DNA of 64,000 nt from Hymenobacter sp. 5317J-9 (GCF_022921075.1 NZ_CP095050.1:2790001-2854000), one strand, 5' to 3'; counted from the first letter of the stretch, positions 33,123 to 42,842 are shown. Program-made: numbers and translations. The notes: generated by a model not told the origin, from the sequence alone.

Positions 33123-34580
33123 ATGGACGAAGCCACCCTTGCCAAGTACCAACCCGTCATCGGCCTCGAAGTGCACGCTCAGCTGCTCACGCACAGCAAG
33201 ATGTACTCATCGGACGAGAATGAGTACGGCGTTGCGCCCAACACCAATTTGTCGGTCATCACCCTCGGCCACCCCGGCACCTTGCCCAGGGTGAACCGCA
33301 CGGCCGTGGAGTTTGCCATGAAAATGGGCCTGGCCACCAACTGCCAGATTCGGCGCGACAACCTGTTTGCCCGCAAAAACTATTTTTACCCCGACCTGCC
33401 CAAGGGCTACCAGATTACGCAGGACAAAACCCCGATTTGCTACGAAGGGCACGTCGACATTCGGCTGGGTGACGGCAGCACCAAGTCCATCGGCATCACC
33501 CGCATCCACATGGAGGAAGACGCGGGCAAAAGCATGCACCTGGCCGGCGAAACCGAAACCCTGGTCGACCTGAACCGCGCCGGCGTGCCGCTCATTGAGA
33601 TTGTGAGCGAGCCCGACATCCGGACCGGCGAAGAAGCCTATGCTTACCTGATGGAAATCAAGAAGCTGGTGGAGTACCTCGGCATCTGCGACGGCAACAT
33701 GGAAGAAGGCTCGCTGCGCTGCGATGCCAACATTTCGGTGATGCTGAAAGGCGCCGAGAAGTTCGGCATGAAGGTGGAAGTGAAGAACATGAACTCCTTC
33801 CGCAACGTGCAGCGCGCCATTGCCTACGAGATTGAGCGCCAGATTTCCATCATCGAAGCCGGAGAGGAAGTGGACAGCGAAACCCGCGGCTTCGACGCGG
33901 CCAGCGGCACCACCAACGGCCAGCGCAGCAAGGAAACCCTCAACGACTACCGCTACTTCCCCGAGCCCGACCTGCCGCCCCTGGTGATTTCGGACGAGTG
34001 GCTGCACCGCGTGGCCGCCGAGCTGCCAGCCCTGCCGCAGCAGCTCTACTCGCGCTTCACCGGCGAGCTGGGCCTAAGCGACTACGACGCCTCGGTGCTC
34101 ATCGACCAGAAAGACGTGGCCCTGTTCTTCGACGAGCTGGCCCGCCTCACGCCTAATGCCAAAGCCGCCGCCAACTGGGTGATGGGCCCGGTGAAAAGCT
34201 ACCTCAACGAGCGCGCCCTCACCATGGCCGACTTCCCCCTCGAGGCCGCCCAGCTCGCCGGCATCATCGAGCTGATTGACGCAGGCAAGCTGAACTACTC
34301 GGTGGCCAGCAAGCAGCTGTTTCCGCACCTGCTGGAGCACCCCACCGCCAATGCCACCGGCGCCGCCGAGAGCCTGGGCCTGTTGCAGAAAGCCGACACC
34401 GGTGAGCTGGAAAGCCTTGTGGCCCAGGTGCTGGCCGCCAACCCGGCCAAAGTAGCCGAGTACCGCGCCGGCAAAAAGTCGCTCACCGGCATGTTCATGG
34501 GCGAGCTCATGAAGCTGACTGGCGGCAAAGCCGACCCGAAGCTCGCCAACCAGTTTCTGCGCACTGCGCTGGATGGGTAG
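33123..34580 (+). CDS. gatB: Asp-tRNA(Asn)/Glu-tRNA(Gln) amidotransferase subunit B
   Basis: 485 residues. GatB binds the mischarged tRNA and carries the kinase/transamidase site that GatA feeds with ammonia. The motifs YQPVIGLEVHAQL, FARKNYFYPDLPKGYQITQ, RIHMEEDAGKS, NRAGVPLIEIVSEPD, GSLRCDANIS and KNMNSFRNVQRAI are all present, followed by the C-terminal YqeY-like domain (NPAKVAEYRAGKKSLTGMFMGELMK). The ATG at 33123 is chosen for the conserved start. gatA and gatC are not in the window. Confidence 0.98.
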   Translation: MDEATLAKYQPVIGLEVHAQLLTHSKMYSSDENEYGVAPNTNLSVITLGHPGTLPRVNRTAVEFAMKMGLATNCQIRRDNLFARKNYFYPDLPKGYQITQDKTPICYEGHVDIRLGDGSTKSIGITRIHMEEDAGKSMHLAGETETLVDLNRAGVPLIEIVSEPDIRTGEEAYAYLMEIKKLVEYLGICDGNMEEGSLRCDANISVMLKGAEKFGMKVEVKNMNSFRNVQRAIAYEIERQISIIEAGEEVDSETRGFDAASGTTNGQRSKETLNDYRYFPEPDLPPLVISDEWLHRVAAELPALPQQLYSRFTGELGLSDYDASVLIDQKDVALFFDELARLTPNAKAAANWVMGPVKSYLNERALTMADFPLEAAQLAGIIELIDAGKLNYSVASKQLFPHLLEHPTANATGAAESLGLLQKADTGELESLVAQVLAANPAKVAEYRAGKKSLTGMFMGELMKLTGGKADPKLANQFLRTALDG

Positions 34581-34712
34581 ATAGTGGGTTTGCGGATTGG
34601 TAGGTTTATGGGCTGGTACATAAAACTCACCAGCCCGCCATTCCAGCTCATGGAACAATAATATTTCGGCCTCGCGTTGGCTAATTTTACGCACAAGCTC
34701 ATGCTGCATCCT

Positions 34713-35846
34713 ATGATAAAATCAGTGTTTATTGCCGCCACCGTGCTGGGCCTGGCCAATGCCTGCCAGAACGCCGAGGCTGCCGACGGCTACGAAGTGT
34801 CGGGCCAGCTCAAAAATGCCCCTGCGGGCACGGTGCTGCATTTGTCGGAGCTGACCTCCAACCAGTTTGTGGAGAAAGGCCAAGCTAAAACCGATGCTTC
34901 GGGCAACTTCACACTGAAAGGCACGGCCCTCACGCCCGGCATCTTCCAGCTTAAGCTCGACGACGCCAACCAGGTGCTGCTGCTGCTCGACAACAAAACG
35001 CACGTGCAGCTGAGCGGCGACGCCAAAAGCCTGCCCATGTCCTACACCGTGAAAGGCAGCAAAGACGCCGAACTGCTGCGCCAGCTAACGCAGGTGATGC
35101 AGGGCAGCCGCGGCGAAATGGAAAGCCTGGGCCAGCGCTACAACGCCGCCGGTCAGGCCGGCAAAACCGACGAGATGAAAGCGGTTGAAGGCCAGTACAT
35201 GGCCCTGCAGTCGCGCAACTCGGCTAAAATCAAGGGCCTCATTCGGCGCAACGCGGGTTCGGTGGCGAGCGGCTTTGCCGTGGGCGCGTTCCTAAACCCA
35301 GAAGAGGAGTTTGCCTTTGCCGACTCCGTGGCGGGCGTGCAACGCAAGGCCAACCCCAATTCGCCGTTCACCAAAGAGCTCACCGCCCGCCTGGAGCCCT
35401 TGCGCGCCACCGCCGCCGGCACCCAGGCTCCGGAAATCAACCTGCCCACGCCCCAGGGCGGCAAGCTGGCCCTGAGCAGCCTGCGCGGCAAGTATGTGCT
35501 GATTGACTTCTGGGCCAGCTGGTGCGGCCCCTGCCGCCAGGAAAACCCCAACGTGGTGAAGGCTTATAACCAGTTCAAGGACAAAGGCTTCACCATTTAC
35601 TCGGTGTCGCTGGACCAGGACAAAACCAAGTGGGAGAAAGCCATTGCCGCCGACGGCCTCACCTGGAATCACGTGTCGGACCTGGCGGGCTGGAACAGCG
35701 TGGCCGGCGCGGCCTACGGCGTAAAAGCCATCCCGCAGTCGTTTCTGATTGACCCTCAGGGCAAAATCATCGCCAAAAACCTGCGCGGCGAAGCCCTAGC
35801 CGCTAAGCTGGCCGAGGTGCTGAAAGTGAAAGCCAGCGTGAATTAA
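34713..35846 (+). CDS. TlpA-family thioredoxin lipoprotein with DUF4369-like N-terminus
   Basis: 377 residues from the ATG at 34713. The signal peptide ends LGLANAC, a probable lipobox. The N-terminal ~130 residues (YEVSGQLKNAPAGTVLHLSEL, ASGNFTLKG) match DUF4369. A helical linker follows, then a thioredoxin domain with WASWCGPC (Cys271 and Cys274) and IPQSFLIDPQGKII. Such proteins are periplasmic thiol-disulfide oxidoreductases in Bacteroidota, used in cytochrome maturation or envelope stress. Single gene with its own terminator. Confidence 0.93.
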   Translation: MIKSVFIAATVLGLANACQNAEAADGYEVSGQLKNAPAGTVLHLSELTSNQFVEKGQAKTDASGNFTLKGTALTPGIFQLKLDDANQVLLLLDNKTHVQLSGDAKSLPMSYTVKGSKDAELLRQLTQVMQGSRGEMESLGQRYNAAGQAGKTDEMKAVEGQYMALQSRNSAKIKGLIRRNAGSVASGFAVGAFLNPEEEFAFADSVAGVQRKANPNSPFTKELTARLEPLRATAAGTQAPEINLPTPQGGKLALSSLRGKYVLIDFWASWCGPCRQENPNVVKAYNQFKDKGFTIYSVSLDQDKTKWEKAIAADGLTWNHVSDLAGWNSVAGAAYGVKAIPQSFLIDPQGKIIAKNLRGEALAAKLAEVLKVKASVN

Positions 35847-35882
35847 CTTCTCGGGCTTACGGCTCAGCCGTCCGAATAGAAG

Positions 35883-35928
35883 CCTAATAAAAAAGCCTCC
35901 CCAACTGTGGGGAGGCTTTTTTATTAGG
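35883..35928. terminator. Bidirectional rho-independent terminator
   Basis: A long perfect palindrome (CCTAATAAAAAAGCCTCCCC with its inverse) sits between the TlpA-like gene and the convergent gene at 35924-36637. The convergent gene's TAA stop lies inside its right arm. Confidence 0.92.
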
Positions 35929-36637
35929 CAAACATGCGCTGCAGGCCTGGCCAAAGCCGTTTTTTCAGGCTCACGTCGTATTCGACCAGCTCTACCGTGG
36001 CCGAGGCGAGATAGGCCAGGTTGAGGCTGGGGAAGAGCACGGGCTCGTAAATCTGCGTGTTGCGAATGGTGGTGTCGAGCAGGTTTTTGCCGAAGGCGAT
36101 GATGTGCGTGGCGGCCAGCTCGCGGCGCAGGTTGGCCAGCGCCACCGGCAGCTCCGATTCCACGTTCACGAGCACCACGTCGGCCATCACCATGTTCAGG
36201 GCCTGCAACATCTTGTTGAGAAATACGTTGCGGTGCAGCTTTACAAACTGCTCCGGTGGCAGACGGAACAGCATCACCACGCCCTGGGCGTTGTCGCCCA
36301 GCGTGGAGAAGGGCGTGAGCATCACGGGCGGCACGTTGGCGGGCGCGGGTGCCGGAGCCACCGGCAGTTCCGGCTCGGGCAACGCTGCGCCGGCCAGGCG
36401 GCCCGCGAGCTGTACCTGGCTTGCCGTGGGGATGGACTTGGGCAGGCCCGGCCGTGCCGCCGGCTTGTCCAGCGGGTTGGCCGGTTCGGGGCGGTTGGAT
36501 GGAACCGGCGCGGCATTAACAGGTGCAGCCGGCATTATTGGCGCGGCCGGTGGCACGGGCGCAGCCGCCTCGGCGGGCACGTAGAGCGTGACGTCGGTGT
36601 AGAAATTTTGCAGGAAAGCCAGCTTTTCGGCAGACAT
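35924..36637 (-). CDS. Conserved-looking protein of unknown function with Pro/Ala-rich linker
   Basis: 237 residues, cytoplasmic. A short N-terminal region (EKLAFLQNFYTDVTLYVP) is joined by a ~75-residue Pro/Ala-rich linker to a globular C-terminal domain of ~130 residues (VMLFRLPPEQFVKLHRNVFLNKMLQ, then MADVVLVNVES, AATHIIAFGKNLLDTTIRNT, LASATVELVEYDVSLKKRLW). The C-terminal domain looks like a small alpha/beta unit, and a replication-accessory role is one possibility I cannot support. A near-consensus -7 (TATTTTCG) precedes it. Confidence 0.65.
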   Translation of the reverse strand: MSAEKLAFLQNFYTDVTLYVPAEAAAPVPPAAPIMPAAPVNAAPVPSNRPEPANPLDKPAARPGLPKSIPTASQVQLAGRLAGAALPEPELPVAPAPAPANVPPVMLTPFSTLGDNAQGVVMLFRLPPEQFVKLHRNVFLNKMLQALNMVMADVVLVNVESELPVALANLRRELAATHIIAFGKNLLDTTIRNTQIYEPVLFPSLNLAYLASATVELVEYDVSLKKRLWPGLQRMFA

Positions 36638-36687
36638 GGCAAAGGGCGCTTAGGTGAGGCTGCGAAAATACGGAGCCGCGCGGCTAG

Positions 36688-37206
36688 TTATTCGATGGCA
36701 AACAGGGCTTTCAGCTCCTTGGCTTCGCCGGGCTGCATGCGGCCGGCCAGCACCAGGCGCAGCTGGCGGCGGCGCAGGGCGCCGTCGTAGAGGCGAATTT
36801 CCTCCTCGGTTTCGGGCACGGCTTCGGGCACGTCGATGGGGCGGCCGGTCTGGTCCACGGCCACGAAGGTGAAGAAGGCCTCGTTGGTTTTCATTTTGGT
36901 GCCGCTGGGAATGTCCTCGGCCCACACGTCGATGTGCACTTCCATGCTGGAGCTGAAGGCCCGTGTGACCTGAGCCTGCAGCGTCACCACGTTGCCCAGC
37001 CGGATGCTGTCGCGAAACGACACGTTGTCGACCGACGCCGTGACCACGATGCGGTTGGAATGCTTCTGGGCCGAGATGGCGGCGGCAATGTCCATGAGGT
37101 GCATCATGCGGCCCCCCATTAGGTTGTTGAGGGTGTTGGTGTCGTTGGGCAGCACCAGCTCGGTCATGATGACGAAGGAGTCGGCGACGGGTTTTTGCTT
37201 GCGCAT
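36688..37206 (-). CDS. Acyl-CoA thioesterase, hotdog fold
   Basis: 172 residues from the ATG at 37206; upstream in-frame sequence is unconserved and the -7 element TACCTTTG lies at 37266-37273. The hotdog core is LPNDTNTLNNLMGGRMMHLMDIAAAISAQKHS and VVTASVDNVSFRDSI, the YciA/BFIT pattern whose Asn/Asp pair hydrolyses acyl-CoA thioesters. Cytoplasmic. It is followed by the unknown gene at 35924-36637 after a 50-bp gap, so the two may be co-transcribed. Confidence 0.93.
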   Translation of the reverse strand: MRKQKPVADSFVIMTELVLPNDTNTLNNLMGGRMMHLMDIAAAISAQKHSNRIVVTASVDNVSFRDSIRLGNVVTLQAQVTRAFSSSMEVHIDVWAEDIPSGTKMKTNEAFFTFVAVDQTGRPIDVPEAVPETEEEIRLYDGALRRRQLRLVLAGRMQPGEAKELKALFAIE

Positions 37207-37265
37207 GGTAAGGACTTGGTAAGCGGATGAGCGGGCGGCGGCTCCAGGGCGCGCCGTTGGTGCCG

Positions 37266-37273
37266 CAAAGGTA
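37266..37273 (-). promoter_or_regulatory. -7 promoter element for the thioesterase gene
   Basis: Minus-strand TACCTTTG, an exact consensus match, 59 bp upstream of the ATG at 37206. Confidence 0.55.
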
Positions 37274-37300
37274 CGGCCGCCCGCAGCCCGGTCCTGAACC

Positions 37301-37335
37301 AAAAAAGCCGCTGCTGATTTCAGCAACGGCTTTTT
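37301..37335 (-). terminator. Rho-independent terminator
   Basis: AAAAAAGCCGCTGCTGA and its imperfect inverse flank a short loop and end in a T run. It lies 24 bp after the stop of the M43 protease gene. Confidence 0.8.
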
Positions 37336-37358
37336 GATATTTGACAACTGCCCAGGCG

Positions 37359-39545
37359 TTATTCCACCGTCAGCTTCGAGCTGAACGACTCGCCGTTGAG
37401 CTGAATACGCACCACGTACACGCCCGCCCGCAGGGCCGAGCCGGCCCCGGGCAGCGCAATGTGCTGCGCGCCCGCACCGTACGTTTTGGTAGGCAGGCTC
37501 AGCACCTCGCGGCCCAGCAGGTCGGTGAGGGCAATGCGCACTTCGGTGCTGGCGGTTAGGGTGAGGTGCACCGCGGTTTCGTTGGTGAGCGGGTTGGGGT
37601 ACACGCCGATGCCGCGGCTGGCCAGCGCGCTGGATTGGCTGGCCAGCGGACCCGACACGCGCAGGTAGTCGAAAAAGAAGTTGTTGCCCGCGCTGGTGCC
37701 GTTCACCATCTGGAAGCGGACTTTAACGCCCCCGCCCTGAAACTGCGCTGGCACGGGCACCGTCAGCGTTTGCCAGTCGCGGGCCGCGGCGGGCGCAAAC
37801 CCGTCTACCGGCCCGCGGCCTTGCGTGTTCAGCGCCGCGGCGTCAAACACCGTTGGCACGGTCCAGGTGGCGCCGCAGTCATTGCTGAACGATACCCGGA
37901 GCTGAATGTCATCGGTGAGGGTGCGCAGGGCGTAGGCCCGGGCAAAGCTCAGCGTGGCGTTGCCGGGCACCGCCGCCAGGTTAATGTTGGGCGTGATGAG
38001 CGTGGTGATGGTGCCGGCCGGATACGTGCGGTTGGTCACCACCAGGTAGGCTGTACCGTCGGCAGGCGTGGCCAGGGTCTGGCGGCGCCACACAAATGAG
38101 GCCGAGGGAGCCCCCGCACTCGACGTGCCCGCGGTTTCATAGTTGCGCAGGCTGGGCGTGGGAAACAGCGTAGGGAAGTTTGGGTCTTCAAACGACTCGG
38201 CAAATGGCGCCGTCTCGCCCCCCGTGGGCCCTTCCACCTTGATGAGGCTGGTCGCGGTGCTGCTGCCCACGGCGTTGCTCACGGTTTCGGTCACGGTGTA
38301 GATGCCGGCCGTGGGGTAAGTTACGGTCACGGTGGGGCCGCTGCCCCGGTTGGGAGTACCGCCCGGCATAGCCCAGGTGTAGTTCACGGTGCCACCGGCG
38401 GCGGTGAAGTTGGAGGAGTAGTCGCGCAGCACCACCGGCGTGTTCACGCATACGCTGGTGCCCGTGCCGGGCGCCGGACCAAACGCAGCAATGGGCGCGC
38501 AGGTGGATGGCACGAAACCGTCGTTGGTGCCCGTGGCCGCCAGGTTAGCGGCCGAAACCAGCACCGGGCGGTTGGCGGCCAGCACGGCGCGCATCAGCGC
38601 CCGCTGGCCCTGCGTGAACATGACGGCGCAGGAGGCATAGTCCATGTAGTTCTGCACGTTGGCAATCGGGCCGCAGGGCGCATAGCTCAGGTTGCAGTTG
38701 AAGGTGCCGTCAGTGGGCGGCGTGTCGGCCACGTTGTCGGTGCCGGTGCAATTGCCAGTGCCAGGGTCGTTGGTGCTGCCCCAGGGGTGGGCGAGGCCAA
38801 AGTAGTGGCCGATTTCGTGGGTGGCGCCGCGCAGCAGCGCTCGCGAGGGATTGCTGGTGCCCTGGTTGCCGAAGTAGTCGTTCCGGACCACGAAGCCATC
38901 TCGGGGATTGGTGGGCTGGTTGGGCGGCGACACGTAGCCGACCGTGAAACCGCCGGCCGTGGACACGCCGATGCTGCCCACTACCCAGATATTGAGGTAC
39001 TTGCTTTGGTCCCAAACCCCCACGGCCTGCACGGCGCCGTTCTGCGGGTCATTGGTCAGGTTGGGGAGGTAGTGCCGGGTGATGCCGGTGGTGCAGTTGC
39101 CGTTGGGGTCTTTTTTGGCCAGCCGAAACTGGAATCCTACCGAAGCCGCAATGGGCCGAAACAGCGGAATGATGGACGCCGTGTCGGGGTTCAGCTTTTG
39201 GTAGTCGAGGTTGAGCTGGTCGATGGCGCTTTGCACCTGAGCGTCGCTGATGTTGTCGGTGCCGCCGGCGTGAATCACGTGCACCACCACCGGAATGGTC
39301 ACGTCAGGAGTAGCGGTGGGGCCGGCAGCCGTGCGCAGCTGAGCCCGACTGGTGGCTTCCAGACTGCGGTAAAAGGCGGCCTGGGCTTCGCGGGCGCCAG
39401 GGTGTTCCGCAAAGTAACGTTCTTGTTCGGCCGTGGTGCCGCACCAGTTTGGGGAGCGTTGTTCCTGCGCGTTTTGCGCCCGAACACCGGTGCTGAGCAA
39501 GGCCAAAGCCACGCCCAACACCCGGGAGTAAAGTTTGATTGACAT
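37359..39545 (-). CDS. Secreted M43-family zinc metalloprotease with PKD domain and T9SS tail
   Basis: 728 residues from the ATG at 39545. A signal peptide ends RAQ. The pappalysin-type catalytic motif HEIGHYFGLAH (His243, Glu244, His247, His253) is complete, and a methionine-turn region follows (YMDYASCAVMF). A PKD-like domain contains VNYTWAMPGGTPNRGSGPTVTVTYP. Then come a jelly-roll region and a type A T9SS sorting domain (YPNPLTNETAVHLTL...GVYVVRIQ...KLTVE). It should be secreted and surface-attached or released. A 738-residue paralogue is next door. Confidence 0.93.
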   Translation of the reverse strand: MSIKLYSRVLGVALALLSTGVRAQNAQEQRSPNWCGTTAEQERYFAEHPGAREAQAAFYRSLEATSRAQLRTAAGPTATPDVTIPVVVHVIHAGGTDNISDAQVQSAIDQLNLDYQKLNPDTASIIPLFRPIAASVGFQFRLAKKDPNGNCTTGITRHYLPNLTNDPQNGAVQAVGVWDQSKYLNIWVVGSIGVSTAGGFTVGYVSPPNQPTNPRDGFVVRNDYFGNQGTSNPSRALLRGATHEIGHYFGLAHPWGSTNDPGTGNCTGTDNVADTPPTDGTFNCNLSYAPCGPIANVQNYMDYASCAVMFTQGQRALMRAVLAANRPVLVSAANLAATGTNDGFVPSTCAPIAAFGPAPGTGTSVCVNTPVVLRDYSSNFTAAGGTVNYTWAMPGGTPNRGSGPTVTVTYPTAGIYTVTETVSNAVGSSTATSLIKVEGPTGGETAPFAESFEDPNFPTLFPTPSLRNYETAGTSSAGAPSASFVWRRQTLATPADGTAYLVVTNRTYPAGTITTLITPNINLAAVPGNATLSFARAYALRTLTDDIQLRVSFSNDCGATWTVPTVFDAAALNTQGRGPVDGFAPAAARDWQTLTVPVPAQFQGGGVKVRFQMVNGTSAGNNFFFDYLRVSGPLASQSSALASRGIGVYPNPLTNETAVHLTLTASTEVRIALTDLLGREVLSLPTKTYGAGAQHIALPGAGSALRAGVYVVRIQLNGESFSSKLTVE

Positions 39546-39580
39546 AGGAAAAAGAGAGAGGGGTGGTGGAAACAAAATAC

Positions 39581-39612
39581 AGAAGGCCAGCCAAGGGCGT
39601 AGCTGGCCTTCT
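39581..39612 (-). terminator. Probable terminator between the two M43 genes
   Basis: An 11-bp stem (AGAAGGCCAGC with its inverse) follows the stop of the upstream M43 gene (39672). The trailing T tract on the minus strand is poor, so its strength is uncertain. Confidence 0.6.
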
Positions 39613-39671
39613 TATCTACTTGCCTAAGTCCTGGCACTGCAGGGCAACCAGGTAGCAGTCAGTTGGTCAGG

Positions 39672-41888
39672 TCAGGGAATTATCACTTTGGAAGTCCAAC
39701 GCGCCGAGGGGGTGCGCAGTTCAACCAGATACACGCCCGGGGCTGGGCGGGTTGCGCCATTCGTGAGCAAAGGCAGACTTTGGGCTCCCACGCGCCCATC
39801 GGCATACACCACCGGCTGCACTGCGCGGCCCAGCAAATCGGTCAGGCGCAACTCCACTGCGCCGGGCGCCGCCAGGGTAAATTCCACCGCGGTTTCGGCC
39901 GTGAGGGGGTTGGGGAACACCCGCAGCACGCCGGTGGTGGCCGCGGCGCGGCTGGCCAGCGGCGTAGCCAGGCCGATGCCCACGTTGTCGAGGTAGAGGT
40001 TGTTGCCGCCGTTGCTCACCATCTGGAAGCGCAGCTGGAAACGGCTGGTGAGGTAGGTGGCCGGAATGGGCACACTCAGGCGCTGCCAGTCCGACGCGGC
40101 AGTGGGGGTGAAGCCGAACACGCGCAGCGTGTCGCGGGTGTTGAGGTCGGGGCCGAAGAAGTTGCGCTGGGTTTGCCAGGTATGGCCGCAGTCGGTGCTG
40201 AACTGCACGCTCAGGTACTCGTTCACCACGGTGGGGCGCAGGGCGTAGGCGCGGTCGAAAGTGAGCACGGGCGGGTTGGCCGCCGTGAAACCGCTCAGGT
40301 TGATGTTGGGCGAAGTAAGGCGGGTTAGGGTACCGGCCGGAATCAGCGAGCTACGCACGGCCACGCAAGCCGTGCCGTCGCTCACCTGCAGGGCGCCCGG
40401 CGAGGCGCTCTGGCGCATCCAGCGGGCTGCGCCGGACGTCGACGTGGACGACGTTGACCAGTTGCGCAGGTCGGTGCCCGCGAAGTTGGCAGGGAAGTTG
40501 GCGTTTTCGAACGACTCTGCCACTGGCGCAATCAGGCCAGCGTTGCCGCCGATTACCTGCATCAGGCCGGTGCGGGTGGTGGTGCCGCTCACGCCATTGG
40601 CCGTGATGGTCAGCGTCACGTCGTAGAGGCCGCCCGTGGGGTAGGTCACGGCCGGGTTGCGCTGGTTGGACGTGCTGGGCTGCCCGCCCGGAAACTGCCA
40701 GGCGTAAGTGGTGCTCGGCGCGTTCAGGTCGGCGTTGTAGGAAAAGTCCTGAAACGACACCGTGCTGCCCTCGCAGATAACGGTGGCGGCTGGCAGGAAA
40801 GCCACCGTAGGGGCGCAGCCGGGCGATACAAAGCCGTCGTTGGTGCCAGTGGCCAGCAGGTTGGCCGGCGTGGTGAGGCGCTGGCGGCAGCTCAGCTGCA
40901 ACGAAGCGCGCATCACGGCCCGCTGCCCGAGGGTGAACATGCGGGTGCACGACGAGTAGTCCATGTAGTTCTGCACGTTGGCCAGCAGGGGTTGGCCGGT
41001 GGCGGGGTCGGTGCAGGGCGAAAAGCTCAGGTTGCAGCCGCCCGAGATGCCCGTGGTGTTGGGCGTGTCGGCCACGCCGTCGTCGATGCCGCAGTTGGAG
41101 GCCAGGCCCGGCGTGTTGCTGCCGCCCCAGGTGTGCGGCAACCCAAAGTAGTGCCCAATTTCGTGGGTGAGCGAGCGAATGGCCAGGTTGCTGCCGCCTG
41201 AGGTGCCGATGCTGCCAAACTGCGCGTTGCGAATCACAATGCCGTCCACGGAGCCGCCCGAGCAAGGCAGGTAGGCGTAGCCGCCGGCGCCGTTGGCGCT
41301 CACGCACACCCACACGTTGAGGTAGCGGGTCTGGTCCCACACTATCAGGCTTTTTACCCGGTCGTCGCCGATGTTGGTATCAGTCGAGTACGTCCGCGTG
41401 ATGCCGGTGGTGCAGTTGCCGTTGGGGTCCTTTTTGGCCAGCCGGAACTGAAAGCCCACGTTGGCGTAGCGCGGCCGGAAAAACGGAATGACATCGGCCG
41501 TGTCGCGGTTGGTTTTGCTGAAATCCTCGTTGATAACGCGCACGGCGTCGTTCACCTGCGCGTCGGTGATGTTGCTGCTGCCGCCGGTGTGTATGATGTG
41601 CATCACCACCGGCACCGTCACGTCGGGCGTGGCCAGCAGGCGGGCCTGGGCCGCCGCGGGCCTGGCCGCCACCTGCCGCAGAAAGCTTTGGTACTCGGCC
41701 GCCGCGCCGGGCTGGCGGGCAAAAGCCGCCTGCTGGGCGCTGTCGAAGGCGCAGCGGAAGCCGGTTTTGTGCTCGGGGTAGCGGCGGGTGAGGCCGGCGG
41801 GGGTTTGGGCGGTGGCCGAATGGCCCAGGGCCAGGGCCGCGCCCACGCCCAGCATCCAGCGCCGGGCAATGCGTAACTGTTTCAGCAT
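39672..41888 (-). CDS. Secreted M43-family zinc metalloprotease with T9SS tail, paralogue
   Basis: 738 residues from the ATG at 41888. A signal peptide ends TAQ. The catalytic motif is HEIGHYFGLPH (His242-His252). A PKD-like domain (TYAWQFPGGQPSTSNQRNPAVTYP) and a C-terminal T9SS sorting domain (FPNPLTAETAVEFTL...PGVYLVELRTPSARWTSKVIIP) follow. It is the same architecture as the downstream gene, with clear segment-by-segment similarity, so the pair arose by tandem duplication. Separate terminators suggest separate transcripts. Confidence 0.93.
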   Translation of the reverse strand: MLKQLRIARRWMLGVGAALALGHSATAQTPAGLTRRYPEHKTGFRCAFDSAQQAAFARQPGAAAEYQSFLRQVAARPAAAQARLLATPDVTVPVVMHIIHTGGSSNITDAQVNDAVRVINEDFSKTNRDTADVIPFFRPRYANVGFQFRLAKKDPNGNCTTGITRTYSTDTNIGDDRVKSLIVWDQTRYLNVWVCVSANGAGGYAYLPCSGGSVDGIVIRNAQFGSIGTSGGSNLAIRSLTHEIGHYFGLPHTWGGSNTPGLASNCGIDDGVADTPNTTGISGGCNLSFSPCTDPATGQPLLANVQNYMDYSSCTRMFTLGQRAVMRASLQLSCRQRLTTPANLLATGTNDGFVSPGCAPTVAFLPAATVICEGSTVSFQDFSYNADLNAPSTTYAWQFPGGQPSTSNQRNPAVTYPTGGLYDVTLTITANGVSGTTTRTGLMQVIGGNAGLIAPVAESFENANFPANFAGTDLRNWSTSSTSTSGAARWMRQSASPGALQVSDGTACVAVRSSLIPAGTLTRLTSPNINLSGFTAANPPVLTFDRAYALRPTVVNEYLSVQFSTDCGHTWQTQRNFFGPDLNTRDTLRVFGFTPTAASDWQRLSVPIPATYLTSRFQLRFQMVSNGGNNLYLDNVGIGLATPLASRAAATTGVLRVFPNPLTAETAVEFTLAAPGAVELRLTDLLGRAVQPVVYADGRVGAQSLPLLTNGATRPAPGVYLVELRTPSARWTSKVIIP

Positions 41889-42024
41889 GCTTGTGAAAAG
41901 AGGGTGGAAGAGGAGCAAAAGCGGCGCCGGGGCTGCGAAACCGGGTGTAGCACAGGCCCGCGACGGCCGCCATTGCCGAGCAAGTTACGGCCGACCGGCC
42001 GGCCGCTTCGCTCACCCGATGGGC

Positions 42025-42768
42025 TTAGGAGGTTCGCCAGCCGCTGGCCCCGAGCAGCGGCACGAAGCGAAACTCCTCAAATTCTTCGCGCACGAAGCTT
42101 TCGGGGCCTTCGCGCGTCACGCGCACCATGCGCTGCGTCTGGTTGTCGCCCACGGGTATCACCAGCCGGCCCCCAATCTGGAGCTGGCGCAGCAGGGCAG
42201 GGGGCAGCCCCGGCGCCCCGGCCGTCACCAAGATGCCGTCGAAGGGCGCGCGGGCGGGCAAGCCCACCGAGCCGTCGCCGCAATACAAATTAGCCCCGCC
42301 GGCCCCCAGCGCGGCCAGGCGCAGCCGGGTGCGGGCATACAGCTTTTCATTGAATTCGATGCTGTCGACGTGGGGCGTGAGCTGCAGCAGCACGGCGCAC
42401 TGGTAGCCCGAGCCGGTGCCCACTTCCAGCACGCGGTGGCCGGGCTGCACGCCCAGCAGCTGCGTCTGAAAGGCCACGGTGTAGGGCTGCGAGATGGTCT
42501 GCCCTTCGCCAATGGGAAAGGCCTTGTCCTGGTAGGCATGGGCCTCAAAGGCGGGCTCGAAGAACAGGTGGCGCGGCACCGCCGAGATGGCCGCCAGCAC
42601 CCGCTCGTCGTGGATGCCGCGCTGGCGCAGCTCGCGGGCGAGCGCACGCCGCTGGCCCTGGTGGCGGTAAGTGTCCGGAAGCGGTGTAATGGCGAGAGCT
42701 GGTTGGGTGGTGGTCGAAAAAAAGGCCGCGGCGCCGCCAAGTGTCAGCGAACGGCCCTGCACCGGCAA
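42025..42768 (-). CDS. pcm: Protein-L-isoaspartate O-methyltransferase
   Basis: The frame gives 247 residues from a TTG at 42768. The conserved body begins LPDTYRHQGQRRALARELRQRGI, so ~28 N-terminal residues may be non-native; no ATG lies near the conserved start, and a GTG is at 42762. The SAM-binding motif is VLEVGTGSGYQCAVL. PCMT signatures GEGQTISQPYTVAFQ and GDGSVGLPARAPFDGILVTA are clear. It repairs isoaspartyl residues in damaged proteins using S-adenosylmethionine. Confidence 0.93.
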   Translation of the reverse strand: MPVQGRSLTLGGAAAFFSTTTQPALAITPLPDTYRHQGQRRALARELRQRGIHDERVLAAISAVPRHLFFEPAFEAHAYQDKAFPIGEGQTISQPYTVAFQTQLLGVQPGHRVLEVGTGSGYQCAVLLQLTPHVDSIEFNEKLYARTRLRLAALGAGGANLYCGDGSVGLPARAPFDGILVTAGAPGLPPALLRQLQIGGRLVIPVGDNQTQRMVRVTREGPESFVREEFEEFRFVPLLGASGWRTS

Positions 42769-42782
42769 ATGGGCAGTGGCCC

Positions 42783-42790
42783 TACCTTTG
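42783..42790 (+). promoter_or_regulatory. -7 promoter element for the glycosylphosphotransferase gene
   Basis: Plus-strand TACCTTTG, an exact consensus match, 53 bp before the TTG start at 42843. It lies in the divergent gap with pcm. Confidence 0.55.
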
Positions 42791-42842
42791 CGCGGCGCAG
42801 TTTTTGTTCTCAGGCCGCTAAAATACTACTTCGCCCGCCGTT